Shown here piece after piece: positions 1 through 7,936 of a stretch of 45,732 nt of DNA. Under the pieces are notes generated by a model. The model did no database searches, was not told the origin of the DNA, and worked only from the letters and a program-made list of their open reading frames with translations. The DNA lies in NCBI GenBank assembly GCA_020852035.1, contig JADZBR010000241.1:1-45732 (forward strand). The letters run 5' to 3'. Origin of the DNA: Caulobacteraceae bacterium. GTDB taxonomy: Bacteria > Pseudomonadota > Alphaproteobacteria > Caulobacterales > Caulobacteraceae. The number at the start of each line of letters is the position of its first letter. Positions within the stretch are counted from its first letter, which is position 1. The position numbers and the translations under genes are program-made.

Positions 1-1
1 C

Positions 2-211
2 AACCCGATCAAGGGCAAGCAGCTGACTAATGTGCGCGCCTCCGGCAAGGACGAGGCGGTGCGCCTGACCCCGCCGCGGCGCCTGACCCTCGAACAGGCC
101 ATCGCCTACATCGAGGAGGACGAGCTGGTGGAGGTGACGCCCAAGTCGATCCGCCTGAGGAAGCAGGTGCTGAACCCCTCCTTCCGCAAGAAGCGCGCGC
201 GCGAGGACTGA
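2..211 (+). CDS. typA: Ribosome-associated GTPase TypA/BipA, C-terminal end (partial)
   Basis: Only the last 69 codons are in the window; the gene begins upstream. The visible part reads [19 protein letters not shown] and then [20 protein letters not shown], followed by a basic tail RKKRARED. This is the characteristic end of TypA/BipA, an EF-G-like translational GTPase that binds the ribosome and helps ribosome assembly and stress adaptation. The GTPase domain is outside the window, so its integrity cannot be judged. The stop is TGA, and the next gene starts about 70 nt later. The family call is firm because this C-terminal block is very conserved. Confidence 0.93.
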   Translation, partial: NPIKGKQLTNVRASGKDEAVRLTPPRRLTLEQAIAYIEEDELVEVTPKSIRLRKQVLNPSFRKKRARED

Positions 212-283
212 GCGGCCTTGTCCGACCGCGCCGCCGCCCGCTAGACGGAAACAGGGCGGCCCTTCGTGTCGCCGGGGGAGTCC

Positions 284-1582
284 ATGGCCGAAGTCGCGCT
301 GACGCCGTCCCGAGGCGCCGCCCGAGAGCGGACGCTTCGTCTTCTGGGCGTGACGTTGGGCGCCCTGTTCCTGGCCTTTGCGGGGCTCGGCGGGGTGTTC
401 TTCTGGTATGACAGCGCCAGCGAGTGGGTGAACCACACGCGCGAGGTGCGCAGCGCGATCGCCGAGGTGATGGAGGGCCTGGCCGAGGCGGAGTCCGCGC
501 AGCGCGGCCTGCTGCTCACCGAGGACCGCCGGTTCATCGAACACCTGTCGCAGGCCCGCCGTCACATCGACGACGATATCCAGGCCATCGAGCGGCTGAC
601 CCGCGACAATCCCGAACAGCAGGGCCGGCTGGAGCGCCTGCGCGCGCTCACCCAGATCCGCCTGCAGGTGATCGACCGCACCGTGGCGATGGCGCAGGCC
701 GGCCAGGCGCGCGAGGCGACCGACCTGATCCTCCAGGGGCAGGGCCTCAGCGCGATGATCGATATCCGCGCCCTGTTGCAGGAGTTCGCCGCCGAGGAGG
801 CCCGGCTGGACGCGCGGCGCAGCGCCCGGGTCGGCGAGATCCGCATCATCCTGATCGTCGCCCTGGTGGTCTTCGCGCTCACCCTGGCCGGCCTGCTCGT
901 CCACGGGCTGCGCGAGATCGCCCTCGACCGCGAGACCGAGGCCCGGCAGACCGCCGAACTCCGCAAGCTGCTCGGCGAGCGCACCCTGCTGCTCGCCGAG
1001 GTCAATCACCGGGTGAAGAACTCCCTGCAGCAGGTGGCCAGCGTCATCCGCCTGCAGACCCGCACTGTCGTCCACGAGGGCGCCCGCCAGGCGCTGAACG
1101 ACGCGCTCAGCCGGATCATGGCCGTGGGTCGGGTGCACGAGCAGCTCTACCGCGGCGCCGACGTCGGCGAGTTCGACGCCGGCGAATACGCCGCGGTGCT
1201 GGCGCGCGAACTGGTCGACTCGATGGGCCGCGAGGACGTCGCGCTGGAGCTGGTGGTGACGCCGGCCAAGCTCGACCTCACCCGCGCGGTGCCGCTGGCG
1301 CTGATCCTCAACGAGCTTGTCACCAACGCCCTGAAATATGGTTGCCTACCCGACACAAGGGGTTGCATCCGGGTCGGGTTCGGTGCTGTAGACGAGGGCT
1401 ACCGGCTCAGCGTCGCCGACAAGGGGCCGGGTGTCCCGGGCGATTTCGCCCCAGAATCGAGTAAGAGTTTGGGCATGCGGGTGATTCAGGCGCTGGCGAG
1501 GCAACTGAATGGGCGCCTCGTCGTTGAGAAGCCTCCGGTCGGCGCGGAGTTCGCCGTCGTATTCCCCAAGGGTGTCTCATGA
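284..1582 (+). CDS. CHASE3-domain sensor histidine kinase of the HWE/HisKA_2 type
   Basis: This is a membrane-bound sensor kinase of about 432 residues. A first membrane helix (LFLAFAGLGGVFFW) is followed by an extracytoplasmic CHASE3-like region with the typical AEAESAQRGLLLT stretch, then a second helix (IILIVALVVFALTLAGLL) near residues 188-207. The cytoplasmic part has the HisKA_2-type phospho-acceptor box EVNHRVKNSLQQV (His about 242) and an ATPase domain with the N-box NELVTNALKYG and the G-box DKGPGVPG. HWE and HisKA_2 kinases are typical of alphaproteobacteria and often feed general-stress or light pathways. I chose ATG 284, which has GGAG just upstream; a GTG at 266 is an in-frame alternative. 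The stop overlaps the next start (ATGA), so kinase and regulator are translationally coupled. The ligand is unknown. Confidence 0.9.
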   Translation: MAEVALTPSRGAARERTLRLLGVTLGALFLAFAGLGGVFFWYDSASEWVNHTREVRSAIAEVMEGLAEAESAQRGLLLTEDRRFIEHLSQARRHIDDDIQAIERLTRDNPEQQGRLERLRALTQIRLQVIDRTVAMAQAGQAREATDLILQGQGLSAMIDIRALLQEFAAEEARLDARRSARVGEIRIILIVALVVFALTLAGLLVHGLREIALDRETEARQTAELRKLLGERTLLLAEVNHRVKNSLQQVASVIRLQTRTVVHEGARQALNDALSRIMAVGRVHEQLYRGADVGEFDAGEYAAVLARELVDSMGREDVALELVVTPAKLDLTRAVPLALILNELVTNALKYGCLPDTRGCIRVGFGAVDEGYRLSVADKGPGVPGDFAPESSKSLGMRVIQALARQLNGRLVVEKPPVGAEFAVVFPKGVS

Positions 1583-1938
1583 CCATGCGGATCATGGTCG
1601 TCGAAGATGACGCGCTGATCGCGCTGGATATCGTCTCTCTCCTGGAGGATCTGGGCCACGAGGTGGTGGCCGAGGCGGCTGACGCCTGCACGGCCTGGGG
1701 CCTGGCCGAGGACGACAAGCCGGACCTCGCCCTGGTCGACATCCGCCTGGCCAAGGACACCGACGGCGGCAAGCTGGCCAGGAAGCTCTACGAGGAGCTG
1801 GGCGTGCGCTCGCTGTTCGTCTCGGGCAGCATCACCGCGGAGTTCCGCGAGCAGATGCGCGGCATCGAGCCGGTGGGCTTCCTCGGCAAGCCGGTGACCC
1901 GCCGCACGCTGGGCGACGCCCTGCGCGGGCTGCACTAG
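1579..1938 (+). CDS. Single-domain response regulator (REC only)
   Basis: This 119-residue protein is a receiver domain with no output domain. It shows the acidic pocket (VVEDDAL, residues 7-13), the phospho-acceptor aspartate in LALVDIRL (Asp54) and the conserved lysine in FLGKPV (Lys104). The start overlaps the kinase stop by four bases (ATGA), so the kinase at 284-1582 is the likely partner. Stand-alone receivers usually act as phosphate shuttles or sinks, or bind a target protein. No DNA-binding or enzymatic domain is visible, so the output must pass through another protein not seen here. Confidence 0.92.
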   Translation: MTMRIMVVEDDALIALDIVSLLEDLGHEVVAEAADACTAWGLAEDDKPDLALVDIRLAKDTDGGKLARKLYEELGVRSLFVSGSITAEFREQMRGIEPVGFLGKPVTRRTLGDALRGLH

Positions 1939-1945
1939 CAACACC

Positions 1946-2054
1946 TTCCGCTCATTCCCGCGAAAGCGGGAACCCAGGCTTTTTAGGTCAAGCCGGAAAC
2001 GCCTGCGCCTCCGATAGAACACCTGGGTCCCCGCTTTCGCGGGGATGATCGGAA
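1946..2054. repeat. Dispersed palindromic repeat, copy 1 (REP/BIME-like)
   Basis: Two 33-nt arms (1946-1978 and 2022-2054) form an inverted repeat matching at 30 of 33 positions, built around CCCGCGAAAGCGGG and ending in CCCAGG/CCTGGG. A roughly 43-nt spacer separates them. A second copy lies at 27583-27691 in the opposite orientation: its right arm is the exact reverse complement of the left arm here, and the spacer is also similar. The element fills the gap between the convergent response regulator and GMC oxidoreductase genes. It could work as a bidirectional terminator or mRNA-end hairpin, but the second copy points to a mobile intergenic repeat family. Confidence 0.85.
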
Positions 2055-2060
2055 AATGGG

Positions 2061-3653
2061 TCAGGCCCTGGCCGCCAGGTGATCGGCCTGCTTCAGCGCC
2101 AGGGCGATGATCGTCAGGGTCGGGTTGGCCCAGCCGCTGGTGGGGAACAGCGAACTCCCCGCCACATAGAGGTTCTCGATCCCGTGCACCCTGCCGTCGC
2201 CGTCGGTGGCGCCGCGCGCCGGGTCGTCGGCCATGCGGGTGGTGCCCATGTGGTGGTAGCCGGCGATCGGGTTCTTGGAGATCAGCGGGTCGAACACCCA
2301 GTCAGCGGCGGGGTCCGCCAGCCAGGGCGAAAGCTCCACGCGGCCCAGGCCGAGGCGGCGCAGTTCGCCGTCGAGGGCCTGCATGGTGAGGGCCACCGAG
2401 CGCTTGTCGAGCGGGCTCGTGGCCCAGTGCAGCCGGCCGCGCGGCATCCCCAGGGCGTCGCGCGAGGCGGGGTCGAGGGTCACGCGACTGTCCGGGTTGG
2501 GCGCCTGCTCGGTGCGGACCACGGCGTAGATCCGCCGGTCGCTGGTGCGGGTCATCGCATAGGCCCGCCAGGGATCGACCATCTCCTGCAGGCGGGTGCC
2601 GCCGTGCTTGACCGCGTACCAGACGCTGCGCCAGCCGCGGCTGGGCGCGGCCATGCTGTGGCGCATGTAGTTGAAGCCCTGCATGAAGGCGCTGAGCGGC
2701 TTGCCGGGCGGGCGGCGCACATTGACCGTGAAGCTGCAGTTCAGCAGCCCCTCCTGGCGCATCAGCGCATCGCCCGAGCGCCAGGCGGCGGCGAAGCGGC
2801 TGCCGCGCATGCGGAACGCCTTGCCCATGCGCAGCACCCGGATCGGCTTGTCCGTGACGATCTCTCCGCCGCGGCAGTGGATGTGTTCCATGAAGGCGCG
2901 GCCGACCCAGTCGTTGCCGAGGCCGTTCGGCAGCACCGAGCGGGAGGCCAGCATCAGCCGGGCGTTCTCGATCCCGCCGCAGGCGAGCACGAAGGTTCTG
3001 GCCTCGATCCGCGTCTGGCGGCCCTGCAGGTCGGCGACGGCCGCGCCCGCGATGCTGCGGCCGTTCGCGGCGGCGACCACCTCGGTGACGGTGGCCCCGG
3101 TGATCACCCGGATGCGCGGATGGTCGAGGATCTCGCGCCGGTGCGAGGCGGTGAAGCGGTCGATGTGCAGGTCGAACTGCCAGTAGTCGGCGTCGATCCT
3201 GTCGCGGTTCACCCGCGGCAGGCTGGCCCGGCGGTCGAGCACGTGCATCGTGTGGTAGTCGCTGAGCAGTTCCAGCTGCCGCTCGGCCCGGTCGTAGTAG
3301 GGCGCCAGGGTCTCGGACCCATACGGCCAGCCGGAGAGCGGGATCGCCTCGCGCGCCTCGAAGTCGATGGGATCAAGCCGGCAGGTGCGTCCGCCCCAGA
3401 TGGCGGTGGTGCCGCCGAAGAACCGCAGGCGCGCCCGCTCCAGGTCATAGTAGGGCAGGCCGGTGTTCTCAGCCTTGTTGAGCGCCTGCACGCCCGGGTC
3501 GTAGTCGAAGCCGCCGCTCTCGACGAGCAGCACCTGGCGCCCCGCGTCGGCCAGGGCCTTGGCCAGCGTCTGGCCGGCCGCGCCCGCGCCGATGATGCAG
3601 ACCTCGGCGGTCAGCGGGCCGCTGGCGGCGACGTCGGCGAAGGTCTGATGCAT
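2061..3653 (-). CDS. GMC-family FAD-dependent oxidoreductase
   Basis: This 530-residue protein has an N-terminal FAD-binding Rossmann motif (IIGAGAAGQTLAKAL, near residue 20) and the typical GMC C-terminal block: YHHMGTTRM, then GIENLYVAGSSLFPTSG and WANPTLT. The first His region and the Asn of WANPT match the catalytic pair of the glucose-methanol-choline family, which oxidises alcohol groups of sugars, sterols or alkanols. The substrate cannot be read from the sequence. No signal peptide is seen. It starts 33 nt after the aminotransferase stop on the same strand, so the two may be co-transcribed. The start is ATG. Confidence 0.9.
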   Translation of the reverse strand: MHQTFADVAASGPLTAEVCIIGAGAAGQTLAKALADAGRQVLLVESGGFDYDPGVQALNKAENTGLPYYDLERARLRFFGGTTAIWGGRTCRLDPIDFEAREAIPLSGWPYGSETLAPYYDRAERQLELLSDYHTMHVLDRRASLPRVNRDRIDADYWQFDLHIDRFTASHRREILDHPRIRVITGATVTEVVAAANGRSIAGAAVADLQGRQTRIEARTFVLACGGIENARLMLASRSVLPNGLGNDWVGRAFMEHIHCRGGEIVTDKPIRVLRMGKAFRMRGSRFAAAWRSGDALMRQEGLLNCSFTVNVRRPPGKPLSAFMQGFNYMRHSMAAPSRGWRSVWYAVKHGGTRLQEMVDPWRAYAMTRTSDRRIYAVVRTEQAPNPDSRVTLDPASRDALGMPRGRLHWATSPLDKRSVALTMQALDGELRRLGLGRVELSPWLADPAADWVFDPLISKNPIAGYHHMGTTRMADDPARGATDGDGRVHGIENLYVAGSSLFPTSGWANPTLTIIALALKQADHLAARA

Positions 3654-3686
3654 GAAGGCTCCCCTGCGAGAGCGGCCCCTAGATGG

Positions 3687-4847
3687 CTACGGCCCGCGCA
3701 TCAAGAGCCTGGCCTTGGCCAGACGCTCGACGCCGGCGTCTAGGGTGGCGTCCGACTTGGCGAAGCACAGCCGCGCGACGTTGGTCACCGCCTCCTCCGT
3801 GTAGAAGGCCGAGACCGGGATCGCCGCCACGCCGGCCTCGACGACGGCGCGGCGGCAGAAGGTCTGGTCGTCGACGGCGATTCCCGAGGCGGCGAGGTCG
3901 ATGCTGAGGAAGTAGGCGCCCTCGCTCGCCAGGGTGACGAAGCCGGCGTCCTTCAGGCCGGCGGCCAGCCGGTCGCGCGAGCGCTGGAAGTCGCCGCGCA
4001 TGGCCGCGAAGTGATCGGCGGGCTTGGCGAGGCCGTAGGCGACGGCGGCCTGCAGGTTCGGCGGGGTGGTGAAGGTGAGGACTTGGTGCGCCTTGGCGAC
4101 CGCCTCGATCAGCCGCGGCGCCGCGCAGGCGAAGCCGACCTTCCAGCCGGTCATGGAGAAGATCTTGCCCGCCGAGCCGATCTTCACCGCCCGCTCGCGC
4201 ATCCCCGGCTGGGCGATCAGCGGGTGGTGCGCGCGGCCGTCGAACAACACGTGCTCCCAGACCTCGTCGCAGACGGCGACGACATCGAAGCGGCGACAGA
4301 AGTCGGCCAGCAGGGCGATCTCGCCCTCATCGAAGGCATGGGCGGCGGGGTTCAGCGGGTCGTTGAAGACCACCACCCTGGTCCGTTCGCTGAAGGCTTC
4401 GGCGAGCGCCGCCTCGGTCAGCCGCCAGGCCGGCGGTTTCAGGCTGACGAACCGGGGGACGCCGCCGGCCAGCCGCACCAGCGGCAGATAGGCGTCGTAC
4501 ATCGGCTGGATCAGCACCACCTCGTCGCCGGGCGAGACCAGCGCCAGCAGGCTCGCCGCCAGCGCCTCCGTCGCGCCGGAGGTGACCACCACTTCCTCGG
4601 AGGAGAGATCGAGTCCCTGGAAGCGCCGGTAGTGCTCGGCCACCGCCGCGCGCAGTTCCGGCAGGCCGCGCATCGGCGGATACTGGTTGGACCCCGCCAT
4701 CGTCGCCTCGGCGGCCTTGGCGCGGATGTCCTCGGGCCCGTCGCTCTCGGGAAAGCCCTGGCCGAGGTTCACCGCCCCGTGCTGGCGGGCGAGGCCGGAG
4801 ACCACGTCGAAGATGGTCGTCGGCATGTCGGCGAAGATCGGGTTCAA
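3687..4847 (-). CDS. PLP-dependent class I/II aminotransferase (methionine/kynurenine aminotransferase-like)
   Basis: A fold-type I aminotransferase of about 386 residues. It shows AVNLGQGFPESDGP near the N-terminus, NQYPPMRGLPELRAAVA, the substrate/PLP region VFNDPLNPAAHAF, CDEVWEHV, and the PLP-lysine motif GSAGKIFSMTGWKVGF. This combination resembles the YbdL / kynurenine-oxoglutarate transaminase group, which accepts methionine, glutamine or aromatic amino acids. The neighbouring transsulfuration genes make a sulfur amino acid role attractive, but that is inference. I start it at a TTG (4847) with AGGAG six bases upstream, giving MNPIFADMPTTIF; ATG 4826 is the alternative. The ORF-track extension to 5423 runs through a palindromic repeat and is not coding. 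It is divergent from the cystathionine beta-synthase gene. Confidence 0.88.
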   Translation of the reverse strand: MNPIFADMPTTIFDVVSGLARQHGAVNLGQGFPESDGPEDIRAKAAEATMAGSNQYPPMRGLPELRAAVAEHYRRFQGLDLSSEEVVVTSGATEALAASLLALVSPGDEVVLIQPMYDAYLPLVRLAGGVPRFVSLKPPAWRLTEAALAEAFSERTRVVVFNDPLNPAAHAFDEGEIALLADFCRRFDVVAVCDEVWEHVLFDGRAHHPLIAQPGMRERAVKIGSAGKIFSMTGWKVGFACAAPRLIEAVAKAHQVLTFTTPPNLQAAVAYGLAKPADHFAAMRGDFQRSRDRLAAGLKDAGFVTLASEGAYFLSIDLAASGIAVDDQTFCRRAVVEAGVAAIPVSAFYTEEAVTNVARLCFAKSDATLDAGVERLAKARLLMRGP

Positions 4848-4861
4848 ACGAGGCTCCTGCG

Positions 4862-5047
4862 CCAAATCCTCCCCCATGTAGCAAAGCGGAATGGGGGAGG
4901 GGGACCGCGAAGCGGTAGAGGGGGCGAGGTTCTGCACCGAGAGCCAGCAAGGAGGCGTCGGCGAGAACCTGCCGAGACTGACGCCCAGTCGCGCCCCTTC
5001 AACCGCTTCGCGGTCCCCCTCCCCCGCAGGCGGGGGAGGATTTTTGG
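4862..5047. repeat. Nested palindromic intergenic element
   Basis: This element occupies most of the 331-nt divergent gap between the aminotransferase and the cystathionine beta-synthase gene. The outer ends are complementary: CCAAATCCTCCCCC at the left against GGGGGAGGATTTTTGG at the right. Inside lies a perfect 21-nt inverted pair (4896-4916 and 5002-5022) containing ACCGCGAAGCGGT, itself a small palindrome. Each end also forms its own hairpin (CCTCCCCCAT...ATGGGGGAGG at 4868-4900; CCTCCCCCGC..GCGGGGGAGG at the right). The remaining roughly 130 nt up to the GTG at 5179 must hold the promoter of the transsulfuration operon; I recognise no riboswitch or clear promoter there. Confidence 0.8.
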
Positions 5048-5178
5048 GGCGGTCGCCCTGGTGCGGCGGGTCGAACCTGTCTGGTCGCGTGTCGAATCCG
5101 CAATAGAACTGGCCTGCCCCCGCGCGCGGGCCTATCTCTCGCGTCACCGTCCTTCGCACCCCTCCGAGAGGCGTATTC

Positions 5179-6573
5179 GTGACCGCCCAACCTTCCGCAT
5201 CGCCCGCGCCGGCCAGGTCGGCACTGGAGCTGATCGGCCATACGCCGATGCTGGAGCTGACCGGCTTCGACACCGGTCCCTGCCGTCTGTTCGTCAAGCT
5301 GGAGAGCGCCAATCCCGGCGGCTCGATCAAGGACCGCATCGCGCTCTCGATGATCGAAGCCGCCGAGGCCGACGGCCGATTGAAGCCCGGCGGGACGATC
5401 GTCGAGGCGACGGCCGGCAACACGGGCCTCGGCCTGGCCCAGGTGGGCGTGCTGAAGGGCTACAAGCTGCTGCTGGTGGTGCCGGACAAGATGGCGCGGG
5501 AGAAGATCCAGCATCTGCGGGCGCTCGGCGTCGATGTGCGCCTGACCCGCTCGGACGTCGGCAAGGGGCACCCGGAATACTACCAGGACATGGCCGAGCG
5601 GCTGGCCGCCGCCATCCCCGGGGCGATCTACATCAACCAGTTCGGCAACCCGGCCAATCCGAAGGCGCACGAGACCACGACGGGACCGGAGATCCTCGAG
5701 CAGATGGGCGGCGAGGTGGACGCGGTGGTGGTCGGCGTCGGCTCCGGCGGCACGCTGACCGGAATCGGCCGGTTCATGGCGAAGGCGTCGCCGAAGACCA
5801 GGATGATCCTCGCCGATCCGGAGGGGTCGATCCTCGCCCCGCTGGTCAACGAGGGCCGCAAGGTCGAGGCCGGCTCCTGGGTGGTGGAGGGCATCGGCGA
5901 GGACTTCGTGCCGGACAACTGCGACCTGTCGCTGGTCGCCAGGGCCTACGCCATTCCGGACCGCGAGAGCATCGCCGCGGCGCACGAACTGCTGGCCCGG
6001 GCCGGGGTGCTGGGCGGCTCGTCCTCCGGCACCCTGCTGGCCGCCGCCCTGCGCTACTGCCGCGAGCAGACCGAGCCGCAGCGGGTGGTGACCCTGGTCT
6101 GCGACACCGGCTCGAAATACCTCTCCAAGGTCTACAACCCGTTCTGGCTGGCCGAGCAGGGGCTGGCGGACCGCACGCTGCACGGCGACCTGCGCGACCT
6201 GATCGCCCGCGCCCCGTCGGAAGGCGGCGCGGTGACGGTGGGGCCGGCGGATACGCTGCTGACCGCCTACAACCGAATGCGACAGGCCGACGTCTCGCAG
6301 TTGCCGGTGCTGGATTCCGGGCGGCTGATCGGCCTGATCGACGAGAGCGACCTCCTGGAGGCGGTGGAGGATTCCAAGCCCGACAAGCGCTTTTCCCAGC
6401 CGGTCAGCGCGGCCATGACCGCCAAGCTCAACACCCTGCAGGTCTCCGAGCCGCTCGACGCCCTCTTGCCGGTGTTCGACCGCGACGAGGTGGCCATCGT
6501 GCTCGACGGGCGCGAGTTCCAGGGGCTGATCACCCGCATCGACCTGATCAACTACTTGAGGCGCGCCGCGTGA
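5179..6573 (+). CDS. Cystathionine beta-synthase with C-terminal CBS-domain pair
   Basis: Predicted to condense serine (or O-acetylserine) with homocysteine to cystathionine, the first step of reverse transsulfuration. The 464-residue protein begins with the family signature LIGHTPMLEL, then the PLP-lysine motif NPGGSIKDRIA (Lys51), the cofactor/substrate loop EATAGNTGLGLAQV, and the phosphate-binding loop GVGSGGTLTGIGRF. From about residue 340 a pair of CBS (Bateman) domains follows, as in the full-length enzyme, which suggests regulation by an adenosyl ligand; plain cysteine synthases lack this part. The start is GTG with a weak GAGAGG upstream. The stop overlaps the next gene's GTG (GTGA), so the two enzymes are coupled. 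Cysteine synthase activity is a possible alternative. Confidence 0.92.
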   Translation: MTAQPSASPAPARSALELIGHTPMLELTGFDTGPCRLFVKLESANPGGSIKDRIALSMIEAAEADGRLKPGGTIVEATAGNTGLGLAQVGVLKGYKLLLVVPDKMAREKIQHLRALGVDVRLTRSDVGKGHPEYYQDMAERLAAAIPGAIYINQFGNPANPKAHETTTGPEILEQMGGEVDAVVVGVGSGGTLTGIGRFMAKASPKTRMILADPEGSILAPLVNEGRKVEAGSWVVEGIGEDFVPDNCDLSLVARAYAIPDRESIAAAHELLARAGVLGGSSSGTLLAAALRYCREQTEPQRVVTLVCDTGSKYLSKVYNPFWLAEQGLADRTLHGDLRDLIARAPSEGGAVTVGPADTLLTAYNRMRQADVSQLPVLDSGRLIGLIDESDLLEAVEDSKPDKRFSQPVSAAMTAKLNTLQVSEPLDALLPVFDRDEVAIVLDGREFQGLITRIDLINYLRRAA

Positions 6574-7742
6574 CCGACGACACCCACGGGCGCAACCGCC
6601 TGGCCTTCGCCACCCGCACGATCCACGGCGGCCAGTCGCCGGACCCCACCACCGGGGCGGTGATGCCGCCGATCTACGCCACCTCGACCTACGCCCAGTC
6701 GAGCCCCGGCGTGCATCAGGGGTTCGAGTATTCCCGCAGTCAGAACCCCACCCGCTTCGCCTTCGAGCGGGCCATCGCCGACCTGGAGAGCGGGACCAGG
6801 GGCTACGCCTTCGCCTCGGGCCTGGCGGCCATCGCCACCTTCCTGGAGACCCTCGACGCCGGCAGCCACGTGATCGCCAGCGAGGACCTCTACGGCGGCT
6901 CCTTCCGGCTGTTCGACAAGGTGCGCCGCCGCACGGCCGGGCTGGAGTTCAGCTTCGTCGACCTTGCGGACATGGACGCGCTGGCGGCCGCGGTGCGGCC
7001 GAACACCCGGCTGATCTGGGTGGAGACGCCCACCAACCCGCTGCTGCGGCTGGTCGACCTCGCGGCGATCGCCGCCTTCGCCAGGCCGCGCGGCATCACG
7101 ACCTGCGCCGACAACACCTTCGCCAGCCCCTACATCCAGCGCCCGCTGGAGCACGGCATCGACGCGGTGATGCACTCGACCACCAAATACCTCTCCGGCC
7201 ATTCGGACATCGTCGGCGGCTGCCTGGCGGTGGGCGACAACCAGGCCCTCGCCGACCAGCTCACCTTCCTGCAGAACGCCATCGGTTCGGTGGCCTCGCC
7301 GTTCGACAGCTTCCTGGCCCTGCGCGGGGTCAAGACGCTGGCCCTGCGCATGGCCCGCCATTGCGAGAGCGCCCAGCGGATCGCCGAGTGGCTGGAGGCG
7401 CGCGCCGACGTGGCGCGGGTCTTCTATCCCGGCCTCGCCAGCCATCCGCAGCACGCGCTGGCCCGCCGCCAGATGCACGGTTTCGGCGGCATGATCACCG
7501 CCGTGCTCGACCGCGACCTGGCGGGGACGCTGAAGTTCCTGGAGCGCACGCGCCTCTTCACCCTGGCCGAGAGCCTGGGTGGGGTGGAGAGCCTGATCGA
7601 GCACCCGGCGATCATGACCCACGCCTCCATCCCGGCCGAGACCCGCGCGCGAATCGGCATCGCCGACGGCCTGGTGCGCCTCTCGGTCGGTGTCGAGGAC
7701 TGCGACGACCTGATCGCCGACCTGGATCAGGCGCTCGCCTGA
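6570..7742 (+). CDS. Cystathionine gamma-lyase/gamma-synthase family PLP enzyme
   Basis: A Cys/Met-metabolism PLP enzyme of 390 residues. Motifs visible are FATRTIHGGQSPDPTTGAV, EYSRSQNPTRFAFE, the cofactor region FASGLAAIATFLE, and the PLP-lysine motif MHSTTKYLSGHSD (Lys206), with ETPTNPLLRL before it. The family includes cystathionine gamma-lyase, gamma-synthase and O-acylhomoserine sulfhydrylase, which are hard to tell apart by eye. Directly behind a cystathionine beta-synthase, with the start codon overlapping its stop, gamma-lyase (cystathionine to cysteine, 2-oxobutyrate and ammonia) is the most likely activity. The larger ORF-track entry beginning at 4011 is a shadow before this GTG. 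Confidence 0.9.
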   Translation: MTDDTHGRNRLAFATRTIHGGQSPDPTTGAVMPPIYATSTYAQSSPGVHQGFEYSRSQNPTRFAFERAIADLESGTRGYAFASGLAAIATFLETLDAGSHVIASEDLYGGSFRLFDKVRRRTAGLEFSFVDLADMDALAAAVRPNTRLIWVETPTNPLLRLVDLAAIAAFARPRGITTCADNTFASPYIQRPLEHGIDAVMHSTTKYLSGHSDIVGGCLAVGDNQALADQLTFLQNAIGSVASPFDSFLALRGVKTLALRMARHCESAQRIAEWLEARADVARVFYPGLASHPQHALARRQMHGFGGMITAVLDRDLAGTLKFLERTRLFTLAESLGGVESLIEHPAIMTHASIPAETRARIGIADGLVRLSVGVEDCDDLIADLDQALA

Positions 7743-7936
7743 GGGGGGGGGGCGTGTATGACGCGCGGTTGCGCGGCCTGGGCGAAATTTCCGCGCGCAA
7801 GATTGCAGCGACGACACGCCCCGGCCCAAAAGCGCCGGCGCGATGGCGGATCGGACTTTGCGAACCCTCTCACGGATGTGAGTTTGGTCCCGATTCTGGG
7901 GATTGGAGCCGGCGCCGCCGCCGGCAGGGAGTGGGC
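7743..7936 (+). promoter_or_regulatory. Leader/regulatory gap before the TonB-dependent receptor
   Basis: This 194-nt gap starts with ten consecutive G bases (7743-7752), directly after the stop of the preceding gene. Two small dyads follow: TTGCGCGG...CCGCGCGCAA (7769-7800) and CTCAC-GGAT-GTGAG (7869-7882), the latter about 55 nt before the receptor start. A single TGCGAAC, like one half of a Fur box, occurs at 7858-7864 but without a partner half. The AGGGAG ribosome-binding site lies at 7927-7932. No promoter is clearly recognisable; the dyads are candidate operators only. Confidence 0.35.

Noticed and set aside
5048-5178. SAM- or SAH-type riboswitch before the transsulfuration operon
   Set aside because: I looked for conserved riboswitch core motifs in this leader and found only a small GC hairpin; nothing matches a known class by eye.
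4848-5423. N-terminal extension of the aminotransferase ORF
   Set aside because: It runs through the nested palindromic repeat and into the divergent beta-synthase gene; a TTG with a good AGGAG site at 4847 gives the normal family N-terminus.
4011-6569. First part of the 1243-residue ORF running into the gamma-lyase gene
   Set aside because: Before 6570 this frame overlaps the aminotransferase antisense, a palindromic repeat and the cystathionine beta-synthase gene, and reads as Arg/Gly/Ala-rich noise. The real protein begins at GTG 6570.
7858-7864. Fur box before the TonB-dependent receptor
   Set aside because: Only a single half-site (TGCGAAC) is present; the following bases CCTCTCAC do not complete the dyad.
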